60,936 nt of DNA from JAICTV01 sp035634055 (GCA_035634055.1 DASQDR010000239.1:1-60936), one strand, 5' to 3'. Positions 43,286 through 51,971 are shown, numbered from the stretch's first letter. Made by a program: numbers and translations. Notes: generated from the sequence alone by a model not told the origin.

Positions 43286-43501
43286 ATGCGAAACGAGTTC
43301 ACGGCGGTGATCGAGCAGGACGAGGGGTGGTTCATCGCCTACTCGCCCGAGATCCCGGGCGCCAACGGGCAGGGGCGCACCTAGGAGGAAGCGGTGCAGA
43401 GCCTTGGCGCGGCGATCCAGTTGATCCTCCAGGATCGCCGTGAGGACGACTTGCGCGGCGTGCCGCCTACGGCCATTCGCGTGACGGTCACGATCGGATG
43501 A
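43286..43501 (+). pseudogene. hicB: HicB-like antitoxin interrupted by an in-frame TAG
   Basis: The reading frame begins MRNEFTAVIEQDEGWFIAYS and continues PEIPGANGQGRT, typical HicB. It hits TAG at 43382-43384 (codon 33) and then resumes EEAVQSLGAAIQLILQDRR to a TGA at 43499-43501 that overlaps the hicA start. The usual sequence at the stop is T-[RLK]-E-E, so one base change explains it. The TAG is part of a perfect AGGAGG (43383-43388), and an in-frame GTG follows at 43394, so a 35-residue C-terminal piece could be made by reinitiation. Whether the antitoxin works is unknown. Confidence 0.82.
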
Positions 43502-43689
43502 ACACCGGCGCCCTGCTGCGGCATCTTCGCTCGCACGGGTGCGTCCTCAAACGCGAGGGCGCGGGCCACTCGCTCTGGACCAACCCGCGAACCGGGCAAA
43601 CGGAAGCGGTGCCGCGTCACACCGAGATCTCAAACGTGCTGGCCCGAAAGATCTGCCGCGGACCGTCGGTTCCAGAGATCGGCCGCTGA
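43498..43689 (+). CDS. hicA: HicA-like mRNA interferase toxin
   Basis: 63 residues with the HicA dsRBD-like fold: LLRHLRSHGCVLKREGAGHS, where the His of GAGHS is the catalytic position, followed by WTNPRTGQTEAVPRHTEISN and LARKICRGPSVPEI. Family members cleave mRNA and are neutralised by HicB. The start overlaps the hicB stop (ATGA), so translation is coupled to the upstream frame. No disabling change is visible here, although the partner antitoxin is interrupted. Confidence 0.82.
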   Translation: MNTGALLRHLRSHGCVLKREGAGHSLWTNPRTGQTEAVPRHTEISNVLARKICRGPSVPEIGR

Positions 43690-43906
43690 TCGCGCCGGAC
43701 CTGCGCGGCCGGTAAGAAGCGGCTTGCTGATGCTGCCGCGCGTCACGTCGGGGCCAAATTTCTTCTCGAGTTGAAAACCCGTCTCGCGGGCAGCGCATCT
43801 GCTCAAGCGGCGCGACCACGGGCCGATGAGAACAGTCCGGGCCTGTCGCGCGGGACGTTGTTGGTCCCGCCGGCCGCCATTGTTCTCCCGAGACCCGAGG
43901 TCGCAG

Positions 43907-45052
43907 ATGCTTTCTTCGTCGTTGCTCTCCGTCGTGATGTTCATTGGCGCCTACGCGCACGCCGCCACCGCGGCGAAGGAGCCGGCGCCCGCGCCGGGCG
44001 AGCAGCAATCCGCCGCCGTCGCCTCGGCCGCGCCTTCCACGCAGCCCGCGCCGGCGGGCGTCGTCACCGCTGCTTCGGGCGCCAATGTAGAATCGCTTTC
44101 ATCCATTTTGGGCAAGACGCGCTTCGGGCAACTGGTCGAGGGGAAGAAGCAGGTCACGCTGGCGGAAGTGAAGGATCCGCTCTTCTGGCTCGACACCATC
44201 CGCGACCTCGCCGTCGCCGCTTTGGGGTTCATCCCGCGCGTGATCGTCGCCGGGCTGTTCCTCATCTTCTTCTGGCTCGTCTACCGCACGGTGCGGCGGC
44301 TGGTGCTCGGGTCGCTGTCGGCGGCCAGCGTCGATCCGTCCATCCGCGACATGCTCGGGCACATGCTGAAGTGGGCGATCATGGGCTTCGGCGTGGTGAT
44401 CGCCTGCAACCAGATCGGCGTGCAGATCGCCGCGCTGCTCACCGGCGTGTCGATCATCGGCCTGGCCGTCGGCTTCGCGGCGCAGGAGACGCTGGCCAAC
44501 TTCATCGCCGGCATCGTGATCTTCTGGGACAAGCCGTTCAAGGTCGGCGACTTCGTCGAGATCGACGGCGTCTTCGGCGAGGTGAAGCGCGTCACCTTCC
44601 GCTCCACGCGCATCCTCGACGGCAACGGGCAGTTCTTCGTCTTCCCCAACACCACCATGCTCGCCACGAAGCTGAGCAACCACAGCACGCACCCGGCCAC
44701 CAAGGTGAAGCTGGAGATCGGCATCGCCTACAAGGAATCGATCGACGCCGCCCGCAACGTGCTGCTGGAACTGGTCAAGGGGGACGACCGCATCGCCGCC
44801 GAGCCGGAGCCGAGCGTGGGCGTCGCCCGCTGCGCCGCCAGCAGCGTGGACCTGTCGCTGTCGTTCTGGGTCCACGACGAAACCGTCGCCCGCGGCATGC
44901 CCGGCGAGTACCTCGAGAAAGCGAAGAATGCTTTGGACGCCGCCGGCATCACCATCCCCTTCCCGCACGTGCAACTGCTGGTGGACAAGGGCCCGCAGGA
45001 GATGACGATCTCGCCGGAAGAGGAGCCGCAGCCGATGCGCCGGGCGGGGTAA
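43907..45052 (+). CDS. MscS-family mechanosensitive channel
   Basis: 381 residues. A signal-like N-terminus (LLSVVMFIGAYAHAA) and a disordered Ala/Pro region are followed by helices (VIVAGLFLIFFWLVYRTV, WAIMGFGVVIACNQI). The pore helix and beta domain carry GVSIIGLAVGFAAQETLANF near 185-205 and DKPFKVGDFVEIDGVFGEV, the MscS signature, then ILDGNGQFFVFPNTTM. Opens under membrane tension to release solutes. ATG 43907 follows CGAGG at 7 bases. The upstream leader (43690-43906) contains GCGGGAC/GTCCCGC and GCGCGAC/GTCGCGC hairpins. Confidence 0.9.
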   Translation: MLSSSLLSVVMFIGAYAHAATAAKEPAPAPGEQQSAAVASAAPSTQPAPAGVVTAASGANVESLSSILGKTRFGQLVEGKKQVTLAEVKDPLFWLDTIRDLAVAALGFIPRVIVAGLFLIFFWLVYRTVRRLVLGSLSAASVDPSIRDMLGHMLKWAIMGFGVVIACNQIGVQIAALLTGVSIIGLAVGFAAQETLANFIAGIVIFWDKPFKVGDFVEIDGVFGEVKRVTFRSTRILDGNGQFFVFPNTTMLATKLSNHSTHPATKVKLEIGIAYKESIDAARNVLLELVKGDDRIAAEPEPSVGVARCAASSVDLSLSFWVHDETVARGMPGEYLEKAKNALDAAGITIPFPHVQLLVDKGPQEMTISPEEEPQPMRRAG

Positions 45053-45197
45053 GGCCGATCCGCGCAGGAGGTCGCCACTCCCTCTCCCCCGACCCCGGCG
45101 GAGAGGGCAGCGGAGAGGGCACGGGAGAGGCAGGAAAGCCCCGCGGGGCGCGCGGCGCGTCGCTTGACCGCTCCGGCGGGTCGCCCATGATGCGGCA

Positions 45198-46229
45198 ATG
45201 AGCGACGCTGCTTCCACGGAGGGTCGGGTTGACGTCGGGGTGGTCGGGTGCGGGCGGATGGGGCAGTTGCACGCGCGGGTCTACTCGCAGATGCCGCAGG
45301 TGCGGCTGGTCGGGGTGTACGACGCCGACCACGACGTGGCGGCGGCCGCGGCGGAGAAGTTCGGCGGCGAGGTGTTCGACAGCGTCGAGGCGCTGGCCGC
45401 GCGCGTGCGGGCGGTCACCGTCGCCGTGCCCACGCAGTTTCACGCGGCGGTCTCCGAGCCGCTGCTGCGCCGGCGGGTCGCCTGCCTGATCGAGAAGCCG
45501 CTCGCCAAGGACGTGGCCGAGGCGCGGCAGATCGTCGCCTGGGCCGAGCAGCACGGCGCGCTGGTGCAGGTCGGTCACATCGAGCGGTTCAACCCGGCGA
45601 TCCGCTCGATGGGCAAGGTGGCCGGCGCCGTCGAGCCGCGCTTCATCGAGGTCATCCGAATAAGCCCGCTCACCTTCCGCAGCATCGACGTCGGCGTGGT
45701 GCTGGACATGATGATCCACGACATCGACATCGTGCTGCGCCTGGCGCGGTCGAGCGTCACGCGCATCGATGCCGTCGGGGTGAGCGTCATCGGCGGCGTC
45801 GAGGACATCTGCAACGCCCGCCTGACCTTCGCCAACGGGTGCGTGGCCAACATGACCGCGTCGCGGCTGGCGCTGAAGACCGAGCGCAAGCTGCGCGTCT
45901 TCTCCCCCGACGCGTACGTCTCGATCGACTACCAGAAAAAGTACGGCATGGTCGCGCGCAAGACCGAGAACCTCGGCGCGATCCGCGACGCCGTCGCGCA
46001 GATCCGCGCGGGGCAGATCGAGGATTTGTCGCAGCTCAACTTCACCGACCTGGTGAGCGTGGAAGAGCTGAAGATCGATGACGTCGAGCCGCTGCGCGCG
46101 GAGCTGGACGCCTTCATCCACTCCGTGACCACCGGCGCCCCGCCGGAGGTCCCCGCCGAGGACGGCCTGGCCGCCGTGGAGACCGCGACGCGCATCGTCG
46201 AGGCGATCGGAAACGAGAAGATCGAGTGA
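45198..46229 (+). CDS. Cytosolic Gfo/Idh/MocA family oxidoreductase
   Basis: 343 residues, no signal peptide, unlike the two exported members. The Rossmann loop is VGVVGCGRMGQLHARVYS, and the active site is CLIEKPLAKDVAEARQ near 98 with QVGHIERFNPAIRS near 127. DVGVVLDMMIHDIDIVLRLA completes the family fold. The H-I-E-R-F-N-P segment and MMIHDIDI are typical of the group that includes UDP-GlcNAc 3-dehydrogenase (GnnA-like) enzymes of lipid A or polysaccharide synthesis. That assignment is tentative. An imperfect CATGAT lies 6 bases before ATG 45198. Confidence 0.9.
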   Translation: MSDAASTEGRVDVGVVGCGRMGQLHARVYSQMPQVRLVGVYDADHDVAAAAAEKFGGEVFDSVEALAARVRAVTVAVPTQFHAAVSEPLLRRRVACLIEKPLAKDVAEARQIVAWAEQHGALVQVGHIERFNPAIRSMGKVAGAVEPRFIEVIRISPLTFRSIDVGVVLDMMIHDIDIVLRLARSSVTRIDAVGVSVIGGVEDICNARLTFANGCVANMTASRLALKTERKLRVFSPDAYVSIDYQKKYGMVARKTENLGAIRDAVAQIRAGQIEDLSQLNFTDLVSVEELKIDDVEPLRAELDAFIHSVTTGAPPEVPAEDGLAAVETATRIVEAIGNEKIE

Positions 46230-46241
46230 GGAGAGGGAAAC

Positions 46242-46342
46242 GATGAATGATGAATGCTGAATGCTTAATGAAGAAGCGCCCGAGCGACGGGAACGTCCGC
46301 CCGCCCTTTCTTCCGTTCATCATTCAGGATTCATCATTCAGC
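46242..46342. repeat. Inverted repeat built of GATGAATG/CATTCATC words
   Basis: The left arm GATGAATGATGAATGCTGAA and following TGCTTAATGAAG (46242-46272) is matched by CTTCCGTTCATCATTCAGGA and following TTCATCATTCAGC (46310-46342). It lies between a Gfo/Idh stop (46229) and the convergent PpiC-protein stop (46350) and almost fills the gap. Confidence 0.75.
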
Positions 46343-46349
46343 GCTCCCC

Positions 46350-47825
46350 TCATCTTCCCGCCCAGCGCGTGTAGTTCTGCATGGCCATCTCGATGGCGGT
46401 GTTCACCATGTCGGCGTCGGAGCGGATGACGGCGTCCTTCACCAAATTTTCCTGGACCTGCTGCCGCAGGGCGCGGAACTGCTCGGTGCGCAGGCGCTCG
46501 AATATCTGCGTCTGCACGGCGTCGTCCTCGAACTCGGTCTGCTTCCCCTCGGTCTTGTGCTCGACCTTGGCGAGGTAAAGTGCGTTGCCGGCGCGGACGA
46601 CCGGCGTGACCCCGCCGACCGGCGTCGCCCAGACCGCCTGCTCGACCGGCTCGATGGCGAACGCCCCCTTCTGGATCGGCGCCCCGAGGTCCCCGCCGCT
46701 GGCCAGCAGGCGCGGGTCGTCGTTGACCGCGCGGGCCAGTGACTCGAACGGCTCGCCGGCGTTGACGATCCGGCTGCGCAGCCCGGCGATCTTGTCCGTC
46801 GCCGCCTCGATCCCGCGGCTCTTGGCGATGTCCACCTTGATCAGGCGGAAGCGCGCGGTCGAGCGCTCGGCGAACTCGCGCTCGCGGTTGCGGTCGTAGT
46901 AGGTCCGCACGTCGCTGGCCGACACCTGCACGCGCGGCATGATCTTCTTCTGGTAGTAGATCTGGCTCATGAAGACGCGGAACTGCTGGCGGACGAGGTC
47001 CTCGAAGTCCTCCCCGCGCGCCGCCGCCCGCTGCCGCGCCACCTCCGACGAGCCGCCGGCCGCAATCTCCTGCCGCTTGCGCCACTGCATCGTCAGCGCC
47101 TCGGCCAGGTCCTTGTCCTTCTGGTCCAGGTTCCGTTCGGCGGCGGCGTACTCCAACTCGAGGTTGCGCAGGGCGTAGACCTGCTTGGTGATCTCGTCGC
47201 TGGCGACCCGGCGGAAGCGCTGCTCGTCGAGGTCCTTCGCCCGCGCCGCCAGCACCGGCTCGACCAGCGCCAGCACGCGGTTGGCGTAGATCGGCGTGCC
47301 GTTGACCTCCATCACCACGCCGCCGATGGTGAGGTACTGCCCCGACGAAGCGCCCGGCGCGACGCGGCCCGCGGTGGCGCCGGTGGTCGCCGGGACGGGC
47401 GGCGCGGGAGCGGGCGACGCGGGCGACGCCGGTCCGGTGGCGGAGACTTCATCGGGGCGGGCAGCGCCGGGCGGGATGACGTTTTCCTGGACCGTGCGCG
47501 ACACCCCGTTCTGATCGACGCCCGCCCCGGTCGTCTCCCCCGATGCGCCGGCCTGCCCCGCTTGACCGCCCGCGCCGCCTTGTCCCGCGTGCTCCGGGCG
47601 GCCCTGCGTGTGGGGCGTGTTGAACAGTGCGCCCGGCTGGTCGGCGCCGCTGAGCGGGTCCTGGGGCAGCGGCTTTTCGGTGCGGTTGGACGGCCCCGGC
47701 GTGAACTGGGCGCGCGTGAGGGGCCGCGGCTTCTCCCCGCCGAGCCCGCAGCCCGACAGCGAAGCCGCCATCACCGCCAACCCCGCCGCCGCCGCCGCCG
47801 CGCCCGCGCGCCAACCGGATGTCAT
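46350..47825 (-). CDS. PpiC/SurA-type peptidyl-prolyl isomerase lipoprotein
   Basis: 491 residues. The lipoprotein signal ends AASLSGCGLGG. A long Pro/Gly/Ala-rich linker runs to about residue 155. A SurA-N-like helical region follows (VNGTPIYANRVLALVEPVLA, QQFRVFMSQIYYQKKIMPRV). The parvulin domain lies near 330-430 (FRLIKVDIAKSRG, GDLGAPIQKGAFAIEPVEQA, VGGVTPVVRAGNALYLAKVE). Acts as a periplasmic foldase for outer-membrane or secreted proteins. ATG 47825 has AAGGAG 6 bases upstream, a clear choice over the longer frame. It is monocistronic and convergent with the Gfo/Idh gene. Confidence 0.88.
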   Translation of the reverse strand: MTSGWRAGAAAAAAGLAVMAASLSGCGLGGEKPRPLTRAQFTPGPSNRTEKPLPQDPLSGADQPGALFNTPHTQGRPEHAGQGGAGGQAGQAGASGETTGAGVDQNGVSRTVQENVIPPGAARPDEVSATGPASPASPAPAPPVPATTGATAGRVAPGASSGQYLTIGGVVMEVNGTPIYANRVLALVEPVLAARAKDLDEQRFRRVASDEITKQVYALRNLELEYAAAERNLDQKDKDLAEALTMQWRKRQEIAAGGSSEVARQRAAARGEDFEDLVRQQFRVFMSQIYYQKKIMPRVQVSASDVRTYYDRNREREFAERSTARFRLIKVDIAKSRGIEAATDKIAGLRSRIVNAGEPFESLARAVNDDPRLLASGGDLGAPIQKGAFAIEPVEQAVWATPVGGVTPVVRAGNALYLAKVEHKTEGKQTEFEDDAVQTQIFERLRTEQFRALRQQVQENLVKDAVIRSDADMVNTAIEMAMQNYTRWAGR

Positions 47826-47921
47826 GCTCTGCTCCTTGCGCACCTTGGCGGTGCGACCCTCCAACGGTATCGGCCCCCGCGCGGCGGGACAAGCGACGAC
47901 CGGCCGCGGAGAGGCACCCGC

Positions 47922-49664
47922 CTACACGCGGAACAGCGCGCCGATGCGCCGGCCGAGGAACGAGTTGGCTGAGAGGATGGTCAGCGTCAGCAGCGCCATC
48001 GCCCAGACGCCCAGCGCGCTGGCGATGTAGGGGCCGTCGCCGAGGCGGAGGAACAGCTCGTAGATGGCCTTGGTGATCGGCCAGTACGTTTGCCGCTGGG
48101 CGAGGATGAGCGAGTCGCTCACCTCCAGCATCGCAAAGGCGAAGGCGAGCAGCGCGCCGGCGACGAGGTTGGCGCCGATCAGCGGCACGGTGATCCGCCG
48201 CAGCGTCAGCCAGCCGGACGCCCCAACGTTGTGCGCCGCCAATTCGAGGTCGCGCGGCGTCTGCTCCAGCCCGGCGACGGCGCTGCGCACGACGTACGGC
48301 AGGCGGCGCATCGCGTAGGCGACGATCAGCAGCACGGTCGGGTTTTCGGTGACGTCCACCAGGCTGCGCAGCCGCGGGCGCTGCGGGCCGAACCACGTCT
48401 GGAGCTGGAGGCTCACCGCCAGGTAGCCGAACGCCAGCACGATCCCCGGCACCGCCAGCGGGAGCATCGCCAGGCTGTCGATCAGCCGCCGGCCCGGCAG
48501 GTCGGAGCGCACCACCAGCCAAGCGATCACCAGCCCCAGCGCGACGTCCAGGATCACGCTGGCGCCGGCGAACAGGACGCTGTTGCGCACCGCGGGGATC
48601 GCGATGTCGTGCGTCAGGGCGTGGTGGTAGTGCTCCAGGGTGAAGACCCGCGGCAGCGCCGACTGATACCACGAGCCGACGCCGCTCACGCTGGTCAGGA
48701 TCACCCCCAGGTGCGGGAGCAGCGCCAGGAAGCTGATAGCCAGGAACGGCGCCAGCGCCAGCGCGCCGCGCCAGCCGCTCAGCCGAGCAGCGGCCGATTG
48801 GGTCGAGGCCTTCGTCAGCGCCGCGTCCTGCCGGCGGCCAAGGACGAACTTGCCGATCACGTAAAGGATCACGCTGCCCAGCAACATCACCACGACCAGC
48901 GCGTACGGCAGCGGATTGCCGCTCACCTGCGTCAGGCGGTGGAAGACCTGCACCGGCGTGACGTCGTAGAAATCGAACATCAGCGGGGTGCCCAGCTCCG
49001 TGAAGCTCCAGATCAGCACGATGGTCCCGCCGGCGAACAGCCCGGGGCGCAGCAGCGGGAGCGTGATGCGGCGGAAGATCCGCCAGCGCGACGCCCCGAG
49101 GTTCGCCGCCGCCTGCTCCATGGCCGGGTCGAGGTTGGCCAGCGACGCCGCGACGTTGAGGTAGAGGATCGGGTAGAGGCTCAGCGCCTCGACGAGGATC
49201 ACGCCCAGCAGGCGGGCCGTGCCCAGCCAATCGACCGGCGCGTTCTCGCCGACGAAGCCGAGGCTCTGCGCGATCGCGGTGAACGCGCCGTAGCGCCCGA
49301 GGATCTGCCGCATCCCGATCGCCCCGACGAACGGCGGGAGGATCAGCGGCACCAGCAGCAGCGCGCCAGCCACGCTCTTGCCGCGGAACTCGTACCGCAC
49401 CGACAGCATCGCCAGCGGGACGCTGATCAGCGTGCACAGGAGCGTGACGCAGACGGCGATGCCGGCGCTGTTGAGCATCCCGCGGCGCAGGTCGGGGTCG
49501 AGGAAGATCGCCTTGAAGTACCCGAGCGTGAAGGCGCCGGGCTGACCTTCGATCGGCACGCCGAAGAACGCGACGCGCACGACCTGGTAGATCGGCCAGA
49601 GGAGAAAAACCCCGAACGCCGCGAGGATGAGGACGAGCCAAAGCCAGGGCCACGCGCGGCGCAT
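47922..49664 (-). CDS. Two-domain ABC transporter permease (FbpB/ThiP type)
   Basis: 580 residues with two fused six-helix permease units, as in ferric-iron, thiamine and 2-aminoethylphosphonate importers. EAA loops are NLGASRWRIFRRITLPLLRP near 205 and HNVGASGWLTLRRITVPLIG near 495. Between the units is a large loop and a fresh helix start (LALAPFLAISFLALLPHLGV). The ATPase and binding protein are not adjacent. It lies 6 bases downstream of a small lipoprotein gene, so the two are cotranscribed. Iron(III) is the commonest substrate of this type, but nothing here proves it. Confidence 0.88.
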   Translation of the reverse strand: MRRAWPWLWLVLILAAFGVFLLWPIYQVVRVAFFGVPIEGQPGAFTLGYFKAIFLDPDLRRGMLNSAGIAVCVTLLCTLISVPLAMLSVRYEFRGKSVAGALLLVPLILPPFVGAIGMRQILGRYGAFTAIAQSLGFVGENAPVDWLGTARLLGVILVEALSLYPILYLNVAASLANLDPAMEQAAANLGASRWRIFRRITLPLLRPGLFAGGTIVLIWSFTELGTPLMFDFYDVTPVQVFHRLTQVSGNPLPYALVVVMLLGSVILYVIGKFVLGRRQDAALTKASTQSAAARLSGWRGALALAPFLAISFLALLPHLGVILTSVSGVGSWYQSALPRVFTLEHYHHALTHDIAIPAVRNSVLFAGASVILDVALGLVIAWLVVRSDLPGRRLIDSLAMLPLAVPGIVLAFGYLAVSLQLQTWFGPQRPRLRSLVDVTENPTVLLIVAYAMRRLPYVVRSAVAGLEQTPRDLELAAHNVGASGWLTLRRITVPLIGANLVAGALLAFAFAMLEVSDSLILAQRQTYWPITKAIYELFLRLGDGPYIASALGVWAMALLTLTILSANSFLGRRIGALFRV

Positions 49665-49670
49665 GCTGGG

Positions 49671-50189
49671 TTACGGCGCCGCCGCTGCGGGTGGCGAGGC
49701 GGGGCGGGCCGGAGGCTCGCTGGCGGCGGCGGCGGCGATGAATTCGATCTCGGTGAAGATCCGCCGGAACGCCTCGGGCAGGCCCGGCGCGATGTCGTCG
49801 GCGGAGACCGTCTTGCCGCCGTACGAAATCGTGATCGCGTGCGCGTCAACGATGTTGGCGTCGCGGTAGCTGTCGTTGAGCTGGTCCCACCCGTCGAACA
49901 TCCCCGCCAGCCGCTCGAGCCGCTCGCCCGGCAGCCGCGCGGTGGCGGGCGTCAGCACCCGCCCGATCACCTGCACGAACCCGTCGGGCCAGATGACGAC
50001 GCGATCATCGGTCCCGGCGATCCCGCCGGTGCGGTGGTAGAGGATCGGCTGCGTGGTCGCGGCGGCGGCGGCGGCGGCGCGGGCGTCCGAGGTCGGCGGC
50101 TGGACCGGCGCCGTCCCGCGCGAGCGCGACGCGCAGCCGGTGACCGCACACAGCGCCGCGAGGATGCACAGGGCCCGAATCGCGTTCAC
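49671..50189 (-). CDS. Small lipoprotein, unknown function
   Basis: About 172 residues. The GTG start at 50189 gives VNAIRALCILAALCAVTGCASRS, a clean lipoprotein signal with lipobox VTGC; AGGA lies about 10 bases upstream. The body contains ILYHRTGGIAGTDDRVVIWP and AHAITISYGGKTVSADDIAP, a pattern of short strands seen in planctomycete lipoproteins of unknown role. An Ala/Pro-rich tail follows. It sits between an 86-residue gene (44 bases upstream) and a permease gene (6 bases downstream), so an accessory role to the transporter is possible but unproven. Confidence 0.7.
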   Translation of the reverse strand: MNAIRALCILAALCAVTGCASRSRGTAPVQPPTSDARAAAAAAATTQPILYHRTGGIAGTDDRVVIWPDGFVQVIGRVLTPATARLPGERLERLAGMFDGWDQLNDSYRDANIVDAHAITISYGGKTVSADDIAPGLPEAFRRIFTEIEFIAAAAASEPPARPASPPAAAAP

Positions 50190-50233
50190 GTTTGATGATC
50201 CTGGCACGCCAACCGATGCGCCGCGACGAGCGC

Positions 50234-50494
50234 TCACGATCCGCTCGGCGCAAGCCGGCTGCCGAGGGTGAACCACCCCTTGGAAGGGTCATAGATGAGC
50301 TGGAGGTTTCGCCGGTCGAACTCCTGGAACCACCGCCACCACTCGATGGGCGTGAGGTCTTCGCCGGGGTTGGCGTCGGCGTCTCCGCCGAGGCGGATCT
50401 TGGTCGGCTCGCCCGCCACGCACGCCGGCCACAGCCCGCGGCTGCTGGCCCAGTGGTAGATGGTGTTGTGGTTGGTGGTCTCGTAAACGGTCAT
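50234..50494 (-). CDS. Small Trp-rich protein, unknown function
   Basis: 86 residues, no signal or helix. Rich in aromatic residues: IYHWASSRGLWPACVAG, PIEWWRWFQEFDRRNLQLIY and PSKGWFTLGSRLAPSG. No family recognised. ATG 50494 has AGGA 5 bases upstream. Probably the first gene of a three-gene unit with the lipoprotein and the ABC permease. The compact sequence looks like a small soluble domain. Confidence 0.6.
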   Translation of the reverse strand: MTVYETTNHNTIYHWASSRGLWPACVAGEPTKIRLGGDADANPGEDLTPIEWWRWFQEFDRRNLQLIYDPSKGWFTLGSRLAPSGS

Positions 50495-50629
50495 GCGATC
50501 CTGCCGCGCGGTCGAATGTAACCGCCGCGCGGGGGCAAATCCATCCGCCTCGCCGGCACGGGAATAACCCCGCCCGGCCGGCGGTATACCCAGGCGTGGG
50601 AGAGGCGATCGCGGCGGAGGGATTGTCCA

Positions 50630-51283
50630 ATGGGCACGCGCGGCACGTGGGCGGTACTGGCGGCGACGGTAGTCCTCTTAAACTTCTCCACCACCGCCCG
50701 GGCGGTCACCGGCGGGCAGGTCGACACCTTCGAGGACGGCACCATCATGGGCTGGTCCGGCGCCGCTCCAGCCAACATCTCGACCGGCGGACCCTCGGGC
50801 GCCAACGACAACTACCTCAAGCTCACCTCCACCAACAACCTGGCCGCGTTCAACCTGAACCAGTGGTCCGGTAACTACGCGTCGGCCGGGATCACCGACG
50901 TCGCGCTCGACCTGCTCAACCCCAACGAGGACCCGGTGCAGATGCGGCTCGTGCTGATCGGCGCCAACGGCACGCGCTGGACCTCGATCACTCCCGCCGA
51001 CGTGCCGGGCGACAACACCTGGCGGCGGTACGTCCTGTCGCTGCGGCAGGCGGACCTGGTCAACGTGCAGGACACCGGCGACACCTGGGCCGCCAGCATG
51101 GCCAACGCCCAGCGGCTGCTCATCCGCCACGACACCGGCCCCGGCGCCGGCGGGACCCACTTCATCGGCACCTTGGGCATGGACAACATCACCGCCGTCG
51201 TCCCGGAGCCGGCATCGACCGCGCTGCTGCTCGCGTCAGCCGCGCTCGTCGTGCACCGGCGCCGCCCGCGACGACGGTCCTAG
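50630..51283 (+). CDS. PEP-CTERM sorting-domain protein
   Basis: 217 residues. Signal peptide WAVLAATVVLLNFSTTARA, then a jelly-roll-like body starting VDTFEDGTIMGWSG, with WSGNYASAGITDVALDLLNP and ADVPGDNTWRRYVLSLRQAD, typical of carbohydrate-binding-like beta sandwiches. The tail is VPEPASTALLLASAALVV followed by HRRRPRRRS, the PEP-CTERM signal for exosortase processing. It is monocistronic. The ligand is unknown; a sugar-binding or matrix role is plausible from the fold. Confidence 0.85.
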   Translation: MGTRGTWAVLAATVVLLNFSTTARAVTGGQVDTFEDGTIMGWSGAAPANISTGGPSGANDNYLKLTSTNNLAAFNLNQWSGNYASAGITDVALDLLNPNEDPVQMRLVLIGANGTRWTSITPADVPGDNTWRRYVLSLRQADLVNVQDTGDTWAASMANAQRLLIRHDTGPGAGGTHFIGTLGMDNITAVVPEPASTALLLASAALVVHRRRPRRRS

Positions 51284-51380
51284 CGCCCGCACCGCATCCG
51301 CCCACCGGTTGAGCGTTCGCCGCGCCCCGCGCGCGCCCCCCCCCCGCCGACTGTACAACGCATCATTTTCACCCTAATTT

Positions 51381-51405
51381 ACGTCCTTCTCCTTGTGAAG
51401 GACGT
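51381..51405 (+). promoter_or_regulatory. Hairpin sequestering the leuD Shine-Dalgarno sequence
   Basis: A perfect 9-base stem ACGTCCTTC (51381-51389) with GAAGGACGT (51397-51405) and a TCCTTGT loop. The AAGGA ribosome site (51398-51402, 8 bases before the ATG) is inside the 3' arm. A TAATTT box (51375-51380) just upstream could be a -10, but would start the transcript inside the hairpin, so the true promoter may be further up (TACAAC near 51353). Confidence 0.6.
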
Positions 51406-51410
51406 CCTCC

Positions 51411-51971
51411 ATGAACCCCGTGATCACCGGCCGCGCCTACGTGCTCGGCGACAACATCGACACCGACCAGATCATCCCCGCGCAGTACCTGTCGTTTAAC
51501 CCGTCGCTGCCGGAGGAGCGCAAGTACTTCGGCATGTACGCGATGAGTTCCGTTCCCGAGGGGCAGCGCGGGCTGCCGGCGGGGAACGTGCCGTTCGTCC
51601 GCGAGAACGAGTTCAGGAGCGACTTCCGGATCGTCATCGGCGGCAAGAACTTCGGCTCCGGCTCCAGCCGCGAGCACGCCCCGCTCGCCCTGGCGGAGGC
51701 GGGCGTCATGTGCGTCATCGCCGAGTTCTACGCGCGCATCTTCTTCCGCAACAGCGTCAACGGCGGGTACCTCATCCCCTTTGAATCCGAGGAGCGACTG
51801 GTCGAGCGGATCAAGACCGGCGACGAACTGGAAGTGCTGATGGACCAGCACGCGCTGGTCAACAAGACCGACGGCAACCGCTTCGCCCTCAAGCCGCTCG
51901 GCGACGTCCTGCCCATCATCGAGGCCGGCGGCGTCTTCAACTACGCCCGGCAGGCGGGGATGCTGAAGTAG
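51411..51971 (+). CDS. leuD: 3-isopropylmalate dehydratase small subunit
   Basis: Small swivelling domain of isopropylmalate isomerase in leucine synthesis, or of a related homoaconitase-type enzyme. 186 residues: YVLGDNIDTDQIIPAQYLS, then GGKNFGSGSSREHAPLALAE near 84 (the substrate-binding G-S-S-R-E-H motif), and FYARIFFRNSVNGGYLIPFE. It is the short archaeal-like form. leuC is not adjacent, which is unusual because the two subunits work as a heterodimer. Likely translationally controlled by the hairpin just upstream. Confidence 0.9.
   Translation: MNPVITGRAYVLGDNIDTDQIIPAQYLSFNPSLPEERKYFGMYAMSSVPEGQRGLPAGNVPFVRENEFRSDFRIVIGGKNFGSGSSREHAPLALAEAGVMCVIAEFYARIFFRNSVNGGYLIPFESEERLVERIKTGDELEVLMDQHALVNKTDGNRFALKPLGDVLPIIEAGGVFNYARQAGMLK

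Noticed and set aside
43815..43870. Possible known riboswitch or ribozyme before mscS
   Set aside because: No core of a class I can recognise; only generic hairpins.
45198..46229. Naming the cytosolic Gfo/Idh gene gnnA
   Set aside because: The HIERFNPA and MMIHDIDI segments fit, but no gnnB or lipid A gene is adjacent, so only the family is given.
47922..49664. Calling the two-domain permease an iron importer (fbpB)
   Set aside because: Thiamine and phosphonate importers have the same layout and no binding protein is nearby to decide.
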